Positions 10,829-19,962 of a DNA stretch of 44,320 nt are shown in pieces (the stretch's first letter is position 1; each line of letters starts with the position of its first letter). The notes beneath the pieces are model-generated. The model was not told where the DNA came from. It searched no databases and saw only the letters and a list, made by a program, of their open reading frames with translations. Both the position numbers and the translations under genes were made by a program. Origin of the DNA: Acidobacteriota bacterium (lineage in GTDB: Bacteria; Acidobacteriota; Aminicenantia; UBA2199); NCBI GenBank assembly GCA_022711715.1, contig JAKLEC010000008.1:1-44320 (forward strand). Direction: 5' to 3'.

Positions 10829-11200
10829 ATGAGCGAGTCCCATATCCCCGACAAGCTGACATTCCGCCGCAAGGAGGTCATGCAGCTGGCCAAGCTGGAC
10901 GGTCGCGTCCTGGACTATTGGGAGAAGGAGTTCCAGGCCTTCGCGCCGGTCGTCAACCAGAGCGGCGAGAAATTCTACAGCCGCCGCGACGTCGAGGTCA
11001 TCCTGGCGGTCAAGCAGTGGCTGATCAAGGAGAAGCGCGACAAGAACGAGATCAAGGACCTGCTCCTCCAGCACTTCGGGGACCTGGCGGGCGCCGCGCC
11101 CGCCGCCGGCGGCGATGCCGTCGACCCCGAGAAGCTGCGGCGCATCCGCCGCGGCCTCGACGAAATCTTGACTTTGCTCGCCAAAGATGATAAAAAGTAG
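10829..11200 (+). CDS. MerR-family transcriptional regulator
   Basis: A 123-residue protein with a MerR-like winged helix-turn-helix at about residues 10-75: RRKEVMQLAKLDGRVLDYWEKEF, then KFYSRRDVEVILAVKQWLI. A Lys/Glu-rich helix follows and a short C-terminal helix that may dimerise. There is no Cys-rich metal site or large effector domain, so it resembles the short HTH regulators often found beside housekeeping genes. The target is unknown. tRNA-Pro begins 5 bases after its stop, so the two may be co-transcribed. Confidence 0.85.
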   Translation: MSESHIPDKLTFRRKEVMQLAKLDGRVLDYWEKEFQAFAPVVNQSGEKFYSRRDVEVILAVKQWLIKEKRDKNEIKDLLLQHFGDLAGAAPAAGGDAVDPEKLRRIRRGLDEILTLLAKDDKK

Positions 11201-11205
11201 CAAGC

Positions 11206-11280
11206 CGGGGCGTAGCGCAGCCTGGTTAGCGTACACGCTTGGGGTGCGTGTGGTCGGTGGTTCGAATCCACTCGCCCCGA
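11206..11280 (+). tRNA. tRNA-Pro (GGG)
   Basis: The full cloverleaf can be drawn: acceptor CGGGGCG/CGCCCCG, D-stem GCGC/GCGT, anticodon stem CACGC/GCGTG with loop TTGGGGT (anticodon GGG), and T-arm GGTGG TTCGAAT CCACT. A73 is at 11280. CCA is not encoded. It is squeezed between the MerR stop and surE, probably cut out of a common transcript. Confidence 0.95.
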
Positions 11281-11303
11281 CTTTTTCCTGAACCCATCCC
11301 GCC

Positions 11304-12065
11304 ATGAAGACCATACTACTGACCAACGACGACGGTTTCTATTCGCCGGGGCTCACCGCCCTGAAGGCCGAGCTGGAAAAACGGCACCGCGTCTGGGTGG
11401 TGGCACCCGACCGCGAGATGAGCGCCATCAGCATGGCCCTGACCCTCAACCGCCCGCTGCGCGTGAAGCGCATCGCCGAGAACGTCCACGCCGTCAGCGG
11501 CACCACCTCCGACTGCGTGAACATCGCCCTGCAGAAGATCCTGCCAACGCGTCCCGACTTCGTCGTCTCGGGGATGAACCTGGGCGAGAACCTCTCCGAG
11601 GACGTGTTCTTCTCCGGCACCGTCGGGGGCGCCTTCTCCGGGCACCTCTACGGCATCCCGGCGCTGGCCGTGTCGCTGATCGCCGGGCTGGGCGATTCCC
11701 GCGAGCAGGAGTTCGAATGCGAGTCCGGGGCGCGCGTGGCCGCGCGCATCCTGGACAAGCTGCTGGAGGGCGCCGGCGACCGCGCGGTCTACAACGTGAA
11801 CATTCCCTTTCCCAACCGCGGCGAGGTCGCCGTCACCGCCCTGGGCAGCAAGCGCTACACGCCCGACATCGTCGAGCGCGTCGACCCGCGCGGCCGCCCC
11901 TATTACTGGATCGGCACGGGGATGCCGAACTACGAAGGCGGGGAGGGGAGCGACGTCTGGGCCGTGAAGAACGGCTACGTCTCCCTGAGCGTCATCCGCT
12001 ACGACCTGAACGCGCACCCGGAGCGAATTCGCCTGGCGCAGGCTTTCCGCGGCTTTGCCCTCTAG
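11304..12065 (+). CDS. surE: 5'/3'-nucleotidase SurE
   Basis: A metal-dependent phosphatase of nucleoside monophosphates (and in some bacteria short polyphosphate), linked to stationary-phase survival. The 253 residues start with the hallmark LLTNDDG (Asp9-Asp10 bind the metal), followed by APDREMSAISMALT, SGMNLGENLSEDVFFSGTVGGAF (the family SGINxGxN and GTVGAA region) and VNIPFP. SGVG of many members is SAIS here. Length is normal. It lies 23 bases after tRNA-Pro. Its stop overlaps that of the convergent DUF2007 gene by four bases. Confidence 0.95.
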   Translation: MKTILLTNDDGFYSPGLTALKAELEKRHRVWVVAPDREMSAISMALTLNRPLRVKRIAENVHAVSGTTSDCVNIALQKILPTRPDFVVSGMNLGENLSEDVFFSGTVGGAFSGHLYGIPALAVSLIAGLGDSREQEFECESGARVAARILDKLLEGAGDRAVYNVNIPFPNRGEVAVTALGSKRYTPDIVERVDPRGRPYYWIGTGMPNYEGGEGSDVWAVKNGYVSLSVIRYDLNAHPERIRLAQAFRGFAL

Positions 12066-12319
12066 CCTCCGTTCCCGCCGTCAGCCGATCCGGCATGGTC
12101 CGCCTTGTCGGCCAGCACCTGCCGCGCCTCCGCCAGCAGGCGGCGCGGGACCATGACGCGCACCTTGCCCAGGCCGTCGAGGGTGATGCCGAAGATGCGG
12201 CCGGCCGCTTCGTAGCGCAGCAGCACCGGGATGCCGAAGCTTTCCAGCTTGGATTTGACGATCTCGGCCTCGATGCCCCCCTCGAGCGCCGCCAGTTCTT
12301 CCAGGTCGTCTTCGCTCAT
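12062..12319 (-). CDS. DUF2007-type small signalling-like protein
   Basis: An 85-residue protein with an acidic start (MSEDDLEELAALEGGIEAE), then an alpha/beta unit (AEIVKSKLESFGIPVLLRYE ... VRVMVPRRLLAEARQVLAD). It matches the small DUF2007 family, called putative signal-transducing and related to the PII fold by shape; the function is unknown. It is second in a leftward pair with the lipoprotein gene at 12356, 36 bases apart. Its stop shares CTAG (12062-12065) with the surE stop on the other strand. Confidence 0.75.
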   Translation of the reverse strand: MSEDDLEELAALEGGIEAEIVKSKLESFGIPVLLRYEAAGRIFGITLDGLGKVRVMVPRRLLAEARQVLADKADHAGSADGGNGG

Positions 12320-12355
12320 TGCCGGACGCCGCAGCCGCCGCGCGGGGCCGCCCCC

Positions 12356-13234
12356 CTATTTCACCTTCTCGCGGAAATAGAGGAAGAAAAGCTGCATGCC
12401 GAGCTCACGGTTGTCCTTGCTGTCGGGAGAAATCTTGTTGGGAGTGAACACCTTGTCGCAGAGGAACTCCAGGGTAAACTCCTCGGCGTTGCCCATCATC
12501 TCCGGAGTGACGGTGTACTCGCGGGTGAACAGCGCGTCGGGGACGAACTCCTCCAACAGGGCGCCGTTGAGCTTGAGGGTCAGCTTCTGGTCGGCCAGGA
12601 CGCTCTTGTTGACCCCGCCCTTGATGAGCAGCGTGCACTCCTTCTTCGGGTTCTCGATGACGCACACCGAGCGCGCCGTCGTCCAGCGCCAGCTCTTGGT
12701 GAAGGGTTCCGGGGCGTTGGCGTCGGTCTCGATCTCGTTCCAGCCCTCGTCGTAAACGATCTCCGGGGCATTGATCGAGGCCGGCTGGACATTGAGCTTC
12801 TTCTCGAACAGGGCGATGGGCTTCTCCTGGCTGCCCGGCTTGTACAGCCCGACCGACAGCTTGATCTCCTCGTAGCCCTCGAAATCGACGTCGAACTCGT
12901 TCAGGAACTGGGGGATGAAGACGGTGCGCGAATAGTGCACGCGGTCGTTGGCCGCCCAGGCGCCGGTATCCTTGACCGGCAGATGGTCGTCCTGCAGGAG
13001 CATCTCCTTGCTGTTCATCCGCCAAAAATGGACGAAAATCCGGCAGCCGGGATCGAGTTTCCTGAAGTCGGCGGCGGTCTTGAAGTCGAAATCGAGCTTG
13101 AGGAAAAGCGAGTCGGTGACGGTCGCGGGCGCCAGCGTCAGGGCAAGGTCGATCCCGCGGCGGTCCGCCTTGCCCCCGCAGGACGGAGCCAGGAGGAGTA
13201 TCGGCAGGATGGCCCAGGCGATTCTCAGCTTCAT
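12356..13234 (-). CDS. Putative lipoprotein, unknown function
   Basis: A 292-residue protein with an N-terminal hydrophobic stretch ending in LLLAPSC, a probable lipobox with Cys19. The body is beta-rich, with alternating hydrophobic residues and many Trp/Phe (CRIFVHFWRM; VSVGLY-like and VYDEGWNEIE segments), and looks like one or two beta-sandwich domains. No enzyme motif is seen. ATG 13234 follows AGGAGGCATT at good spacing and the promoter at 13260-13288 supports it; the longer open frame upstream reads into non-coding DNA. It is co-directional with the DUF2007 gene. I do not recognise the family. Confidence 0.75.
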   Translation of the reverse strand: MKLRIAWAILPILLLAPSCGGKADRRGIDLALTLAPATVTDSLFLKLDFDFKTAADFRKLDPGCRIFVHFWRMNSKEMLLQDDHLPVKDTGAWAANDRVHYSRTVFIPQFLNEFDVDFEGYEEIKLSVGLYKPGSQEKPIALFEKKLNVQPASINAPEIVYDEGWNEIETDANAPEPFTKSWRWTTARSVCVIENPKKECTLLIKGGVNKSVLADQKLTLKLNGALLEEFVPDALFTREYTVTPEMMGNAEEFTLEFLCDKVFTPNKISPDSKDNRELGMQLFFLYFREKVK

Positions 13235-13259
13235 AATGCCTCCTATTAAAAACAGGGGA

Positions 13260-13288
13260 AATGTAGCATAAACGGCCGCGCAATGCAA
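13260..13288 (-). promoter_or_regulatory. Promoter of the lipoprotein-DUF2007 pair
   Basis: On the minus strand TTGCAT (13288-13283) and TACATT (13265-13260) are 17 bp apart. The leader of about 20 bases contains AGGAGG. Confidence 0.6.
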
Positions 13289-13420
13289 TCGGCGCTCTTG
13301 TCCGGCCGCTCCGACCTCGCAGCGGTTGCTTATCCCGGCTTGGCGCCGGAAAGGCGGCTTGGAAGGCCGGCGCCAGGCGAATGGGCATCGATCAGGGCCC
13401 GGGAATGGGGAACACGCTGT

Positions 13421-13476
13421 GGCCGGCCAGGCAGGAGGCGGCAAAACCGAAAGGTGCCGCCCCGCCTGGTGCCGGC
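13421..13476 (-). terminator. Long GC-rich hairpin after dnaK
   Basis: GGCCGGC-CAGGC-type sequence at 13421-13443 is the imperfect inverse of 13453-13476, just downstream of the dnaK stop. No T run follows on the minus strand, so it may be an mRNA 3'-end stabiliser or an imperfect terminator. Confidence 0.4.
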
Positions 13477-15408
<1,932 letters not shown>

Positions 15409-15444
15409 GATCTATTCTCCTTATGGTTGAACTTTATCTTCATT

Positions 15445-15473
15445 AATATATTCCAATTTTTTTTTATTGTCAA
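15445..15473 (-). promoter_or_regulatory. Sigma-70-type promoter of dnaK in AT-rich spacer
   Basis: On the minus strand consensus TTGACA (15473-15468), a 17-bp A-rich spacer and TATATT (15450-15445). The surrounding 15409-15560 is strikingly A+T-rich. The rest of the spacer, to 15668, holds nothing I can assign. Confidence 0.8.
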
Positions 15474-15668
15474 CAAATTAATAATTGAATTGTAATAATT
15501 ATCTTAGTGTCCGACTATCAATCTTAAAATATTTTTATCCAGTGGAAACATTGATTTATGCTGGATTATCCACCAGCAACCGGGCACGAACGACCGATTA
15601 TTATGACCCTGTCTTGAAAGTAATCGCCGCCATACGCCTTGCGCCGATTTCCGCAACAAGCATCTCGC

Positions 15669-17432
15669 CTATTCGCCCCTGACTTCAAACATGAAGGTGT
15701 TTTCCGCAACCTCCTTCAGCGAGCGGCCGTTGTCGCCCCTGGGGAGGAGCCAGCAAACGGCCGATTTCCCCTTGAAATACTTCATTGTCCGGCGGACGGC
15801 CTTTTCCAGGTCGAAGCCGCAGTTGATCACCACATTGACCACGATCATCAGCCAGTTCACCGAGTAGTGGCTGATGTTCGATCCTCCCTTGAGGAGCTGC
15901 ACCACCGACGGCCCGGCCGTCTTCTTCTTGGCATGGCCGAAATCGGGGGCGTCGGCCTTGCCGACGGTTTTCAGCCCGGTCAGGCCAGGGAATTCCTTGC
16001 CGGCCCAGCGGGCCACGGCCGGGGAAGAGGCGATGCGGTCGTAGTCACAGCCGTAAATGTCCATGATCAGCTCGAACTGGGAAGTGGTCGGCGACGAGAA
16101 GAAGGGGAAGGAAGGGGAGAAGGCCTCGACGCTCTCGACCAGGCGGGGCATCAGCGCCTTGGAGGCGCGATTGCCGCGGCGGTCGTACTCGAAGATGCGG
16201 GTGTTCCTGCGGATCGTCTTGATGCCGGCGAAGGAGCCGCGGGGCACGTGCCAGCACAGCGCCCTGTCGGCCTTGAAGAAGCCGAGGGAGGAGCGGATGG
16301 CGTCGTTCACCGGCAGAAAGGCGCAGGTAAAGCAGTTGAGGGCGGCCATGCGCCCGTAGCGCCGATAGTTGATGGCGCTGGTCTCCACGTACTGCACCAG
16401 GGTGGCGCCGTCGCCCAGGCGCGGATCGGCGTAGATGGGCTCGCCGAAGGCCTTCATCTTGATGGCCTCGCAGGTGCGGGAGGCCCAGCGGGACACCTGC
16501 CTGGCGCCCGGGGCGCTCCCTGCGGGCAGGTTGACGTCCATGACGATCTCCTCGCCGTACTTGTCTGTTTCCAGCCGCTTCTGGAACTCGGGATAGGGGA
16601 CGGCCGAGATGCGCGGCGAGTACCAGGAGGTGCGGAAGCCGGCCTTGGCGTAAGCCTTGAGGGCGTGGCGCTCGGCATCGCGGAACACGCCCCGGCCCTT
16701 GGAGCCGGCGGTGAGGCTGAACGGCCCGCCCATGTAGCTGATGTTGGCGAACTGCACCACGCGCACGTCGTCGAAGCTGCGCTCGATCTGGCGCCAGCTG
16801 CCCGGCGCCTCAAAGGGCTGCAGGATGAGCGCCCCGGTCTGGTGGATGGCGATGCCCCCCTCGCGCAGGGCGTCGTAGACGCTCTGGTAGAAATCGGTGT
16901 TGAACAGGCTCTGGGCCGGCCCGATGGGGTCGGTGGAGTCAATGACGATCACGTCACACTGCCCCTTCAGGCGGCGGATGATCTCGGCGCCGTCGCCGAC
17001 GATCAGCTTGAAGCGCGGATCCTCGTAGACACCGGCGCACACGGCCGGCATGTGCTCGCGGCACAGGTCGCAGACCAGGCGGTCGATCTCGACCATGGTC
17101 ACCCGCTCGACCGACTTGTGGCGCAGCACCTCGCGGGCCACGCCGCAGTCGCCGCCGCCGATGATCAGCACGTGGCGCGCCGGCCGCTTCAGGGCGAACA
17201 GCGGCCAGTGGGCGATCCACTCGTGGTAGATCCCCTCGTCCTCCTCGGTCAGCTGCACGATGCCGTCCAGCACCAGCACACGGCCGAAGCGGTCCGTTTC
17301 CAGGATCATCAGCTTCTGGAAGCCGGTGTCGGTCTCGGGGACGATCACCCGCGAGACCTTGAATCCGTAGGTCGTGTCGCTGTAGAGGTCCTCGAAGAAC
17401 CAAAGCTCTTTTCCCTTCTTTATCAAGCCCAT
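15669..17432 (-). CDS. speE: Spermidine synthase fused to two tandem SpeD-like domains
   Basis: A 587-residue protein. Residues 1 to about 290 are a spermidine/aminopropyl synthase: VLIIGGGDCGVAREVL (88-103) binds decarboxylated SAM, and IDSTDPIGPAQSLF (164-177) is the catalytic signature. Residues about 293-416 and 452-584 are two copies of a SpeD (SAM decarboxylase)-like fold, each starting EIVMDV or ELIMDIYGCD and ending with FK..(R/S)A.CW..PRG. In copy 2, GGSNIS (516-521) aligns with the ESH.S cleavage site of SpeD; Ser518 and Cys538 keep the usual 20-residue spacing but the Glu is Gly. Copy 1 has VETSAI and CFTC. Decarboxylase activity is therefore uncertain. ATG 17432 is best spaced from AAGGAG; ATGs at 17441 and 17468 are alternatives. 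Confidence 0.85.
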   Translation of the reverse strand: MGLIKKGKELWFFEDLYSDTTYGFKVSRVIVPETDTGFQKLMILETDRFGRVLVLDGIVQLTEEDEGIYHEWIAHWPLFALKRPARHVLIIGGGDCGVAREVLRHKSVERVTMVEIDRLVCDLCREHMPAVCAGVYEDPRFKLIVGDGAEIIRRLKGQCDVIVIDSTDPIGPAQSLFNTDFYQSVYDALREGGIAIHQTGALILQPFEAPGSWRQIERSFDDVRVVQFANISYMGGPFSLTAGSKGRGVFRDAERHALKAYAKAGFRTSWYSPRISAVPYPEFQKRLETDKYGEEIVMDVNLPAGSAPGARQVSRWASRTCEAIKMKAFGEPIYADPRLGDGATLVQYVETSAINYRRYGRMAALNCFTCAFLPVNDAIRSSLGFFKADRALCWHVPRGSFAGIKTIRRNTRIFEYDRRGNRASKALMPRLVESVEAFSPSFPFFSSPTTSQFELIMDIYGCDYDRIASSPAVARWAGKEFPGLTGLKTVGKADAPDFGHAKKKTAGPSVVQLLKGGSNISHYSVNWLMIVVNVVINCGFDLEKAVRRTMKYFKGKSAVCWLLPRGDNGRSLKEVAENTFMFEVRGE

Positions 17433-17473
17433 GGATTGCATTCTCCTTATTCCCCGATAAGGGATCAAGGCAT

Positions 17474-17502
17474 ATTGTATTGGAAAACAGCGGGGATTTC
17501 AA
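17474..17502 (-). promoter_or_regulatory. Promoter of the speE-speD fusion gene
   Basis: On the minus strand TTGAAA (17502-17497), a 17-bp spacer and TACAAT (17479-17474). The leader of about 40 bases carries AAGGAG. Confidence 0.65.
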
Positions 17503-17594
17503 CACGCCCGGCAGGAATCCATGGGCTGGAATCCTCATTCGCCCCCCTGCCGTACGACATTCGGCCCAGATTGACCCAGCGTATGTTCTTCCAG

Positions 17595-19793
17595 TCAGCG
17601 CCGCTGCTTGCGTCCTACAGGAGCCCGTTTATCGGCAATCACTGAACCCGGAACCATATGGCTCTGCTCGAGGCAATGGAAACCAGGCTCGCCTGGACCA
17701 GGCGCGCCAAGGTCATCCTCCGATCCGGAAGGGTCCAGGTTCTCGCCCCCTGCAAAATGGAAATTCATCCCGCCGGGAGCGTTGCCCGAGAGATCGAGCG
17801 CGTCGGCGCCGTCAATCGGTCCGAAATCGTCCTCAATTGCGGCGCCAGATGCCATTGCCGCGCCGGGGAACGACGTCGCGCCAGCCGCGCGCATCACGCC
17901 GGCGGCGATGTCCACGGCCGTAGACGACAGCTTGGTCCAGGTACCCGCCTGCGAGTACTTGACCCACACTCCCGCCTGCGAGGGCCAGATGCCGATCACG
18001 TCGTCGCTGCCGTCTCCGTCCAGGTCTCCGGCGGTCACCTGCGTCGCCGGCGTGGCCAGCTTCACCCAGGCGCCGCCATCGGAGTCGCGATAATAAACGC
18101 CTTGGCCATCCCAAGTCGCCAAAAGATCGTCCCGGCCGTCGCCGTTCATATCGCCGGCGGCGATGTCCGTCGCCGTGGTTGACAACCTCTCCCAAGAGCC
18201 GGATTGGGAGTATTTCACCCACACCCCGCCCTGGCTCGGCCAGATGCCGATCAGATCATCCGTTCCGTCGTGGTCGATGTCACCCGCGGTGATGAGCGTA
18301 GCCGGCGAGGCCAGCTTTGTCCAGGCTCCCGAAGTGTTGTTGCGCCAGTATACGCCCTGGCCGTCCCATGTTCCCAGCAGTTCCACGCGGCCGTCGCCGT
18401 TCATGTCGCCCGTTGCGATATGCTTTGCGGTCGAGGAGAGCTTGGCCCAGGTGCCAGTCGCCGAGAACTTTACCCACACCCCGCCCTGGCCCGGCCAGAT
18501 GCCGATGATGTCGTCGATGGCATCGTCGTCGAGGCCGCCCGCAGCGATCAGAGTCGCCGGCGAGGCGAGCTTCACCCAGGCGGCCGTGACCGAGTTGCGG
18601 TAGTAGACCCCCTGCCCGTCCCAGGTGGCAACGAAGTCATCCTGGCCGGCATTGGCAAGGTGGAGTGAAAAAACCGTCCCCAGATCACTACCGCCTCCGG
18701 CAGTAGTCATGCCGTACAGGGCCGAAGGGCCAAGGACAAGCGATTCGTATGGATGGGAGCCATCGGTTGCTCCCCCGGTGAACTCGTGCAGCAAGGAATA
18801 GCCGCTGCCGTCGGTCTGTATCGTGAAGACGGTGCCGAGATCGCTGTCCCCCCCTTCGGAGGTCATGCCGTAGAGGGTCGAGCCGGAAAGGATGAGGGAA
18901 CCCTTGGGATAGGAACCATCCTCGCTGCCCCCGGTAAAAACATGCAATGCCTCGTAGCCGCTGCCGTCAGTCCCTATTTTGAAGATCGCGCCTCCGCCGC
19001 TGCTGCCGGGGCCAAAGCACGTCGTCCCGTAGAGGGTTGAGCCGGACAGGACCAGCGAGCCCTCGGGCAGGCGCCCGCCGCCGTCCTCCCAGCCGAACTC
19101 GTGGAGCAGCGTGAAACCGCTGCCGTCGGTGTTGATCTTGAATACTGTCCCTTGCATCTCGTCCCCGCCCATCCATGTCATCCCGTAGAGGGTGGAGCCG
19201 GAGAGGACGAGGTTCCCGTACGGATCTTCGCCATCGTCGTCGCCTCCGGCAAAGACATGCAGGACGGCATAGCCGGTGCCGTCGGTGTTGATCTTGAAGA
19301 CCGTGCCGTTGCTCATCCAGCCCCTGGACATGCCGTACAAGGTCGAGCCCGAGAGGATCAGCGATCCCTCCGGCCAGCCCCCGTCGGTGCCGTCGCTGAA
19401 TTCGTGCAGCGGGGTGCGCCCCGTGCCGTCGGCGTTGATCTTGAAGACCGCGCCCCGGCCGCTGCCGTACCAGCCGAAATAGGTGGTCCCATAGAGGGCC
19501 GAGCCCGAGATGACCAGCGAGCCCAGCGGCCTCGCCCCGTCGTCATCGCCCGTGAAGGTGTGAAGGCGGGTGTAGCTCGTGCCGTTGGTTTGGAGTTTGA
19601 ACACGGTTCCAGCCCCCCAGAAACCGCCCGCGGTGGTCATGCCGTAGAGGGTCGAGCCGGACAAGCACAACGAGCCTTCGGGTTGCGCGCCGTCTGGATT
19701 GCCGGTGAACGAGTGCAGCACCTCAATCTCGGCTCCTGCAGGCATAACCTGCAGGGTCAGAAAGACCACAATCAAGAACAAGTTCTTTTTCAT
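17595..19793 (-). CDS. Secreted GloVer / FG-GAP repeat protein
   Basis: A 732-residue exported protein with signal peptide MKKNLFLIVVFLTLQVMPAGA. Residues about 23-390 are seven GloVer repeats (TIGR03803 type) of about 52 residues, each with LHxFTGG..DG..P.GSL.LSGSTLYGMT...G.GTVFKI. Next come six FG-GAP/VCBS-like repeats of about 43 residues, alternating type A (ATWDGQGVYYR...WVKLA.PAT) and type B (IGIWPSQGGVWVK...W.KLSSTA), with calcium-loop-like DxDGDGxDD. Both blocks suggest beta-propellers. The last 85 or so residues are different: Gly/Pro/acidic with two echoes, FHFAGGENLDP and FHCLEQSHMVP. The role is unknown, perhaps adhesion or surface display. ATG 19793 follows GGAGGTGGGGC. Confidence 0.85.
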   Translation of the reverse strand: MKKNLFLIVVFLTLQVMPAGAEIEVLHSFTGNPDGAQPEGSLCLSGSTLYGMTTAGGFWGAGTVFKLQTNGTSYTRLHTFTGDDDGARPLGSLVISGSALYGTTYFGWYGSGRGAVFKINADGTGRTPLHEFSDGTDGGWPEGSLILSGSTLYGMSRGWMSNGTVFKINTDGTGYAVLHVFAGGDDDGEDPYGNLVLSGSTLYGMTWMGGDEMQGTVFKINTDGSGFTLLHEFGWEDGGGRLPEGSLVLSGSTLYGTTCFGPGSSGGGAIFKIGTDGSGYEALHVFTGGSEDGSYPKGSLILSGSTLYGMTSEGGDSDLGTVFTIQTDGSGYSLLHEFTGGATDGSHPYESLVLGPSALYGMTTAGGGSDLGTVFSLHLANAGQDDFVATWDGQGVYYRNSVTAAWVKLASPATLIAAGGLDDDAIDDIIGIWPGQGGVWVKFSATGTWAKLSSTAKHIATGDMNGDGRVELLGTWDGQGVYWRNNTSGAWTKLASPATLITAGDIDHDGTDDLIGIWPSQGGVWVKYSQSGSWERLSTTATDIAAGDMNGDGRDDLLATWDGQGVYYRDSDGGAWVKLATPATQVTAGDLDGDGSDDVIGIWPSQAGVWVKYSQAGTWTKLSSTAVDIAAGVMRAAGATSFPGAAMASGAAIEDDFGPIDGADALDLSGNAPGGMNFHFAGGENLDPSGSEDDLGAPGPGEPGFHCLEQSHMVPGSVIADKRAPVGRKQRR

Positions 19794-19914
19794 GCCCCAC
19801 CTCCATCCTGTTCCATCAGAATGGATACAATTGCCATGCCAATCCAGGCCATGCCGTGGAAACCTTGCAGGGGGGGCTTTTCGAAACATCGGCTCGCAGA
19901 AAGGCCCACCCCAT

Positions 19915-19930
19915 ATACTCCGGGGAGTAT
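19915..19930. promoter_or_regulatory. Possible operator: 7-bp inverted repeat
   Basis: ATACTCC-GG-GGAGTAT is a perfect inverted repeat with a 2-base centre. It sits in the 169-bp gap between hutU and the GloVer-repeat gene, about 120 bases before the latter's start. It may be a regulator site; no clear promoter was found beside it. Confidence 0.3.
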
Positions 19931-19962
19931 GGGAAATGGCGCCGGCAGTATTTTTGGTAAGA

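Noticed and set aside
10829-12065. tRNA-Pro as an integration (att) site
   Set aside because: No integrase and no direct repeat of the tRNA 3' end is seen nearby; housekeeping genes continue on both sides.
15409-15560. CIRCE/HrcA heat-shock operator before dnaK
   Set aside because: No TTAGCACTC-N9-GAGTGCTAA-like inverted repeat is present; only a sigma-70-type promoter is visible.
15485-15682. Small ORF of 65 codons in the AT-rich spacer upstream of dnaK
   Set aside because: No ribosome-binding site, no recognisable protein features, and it runs into the 3' end of the speE gene on the other strand.
17480-17923. Plus-strand ORF of 147 codons
   Set aside because: It overlaps the speE promoter and the 3' end of the GloVer-repeat gene; its translation is Arg/Pro-rich noise.
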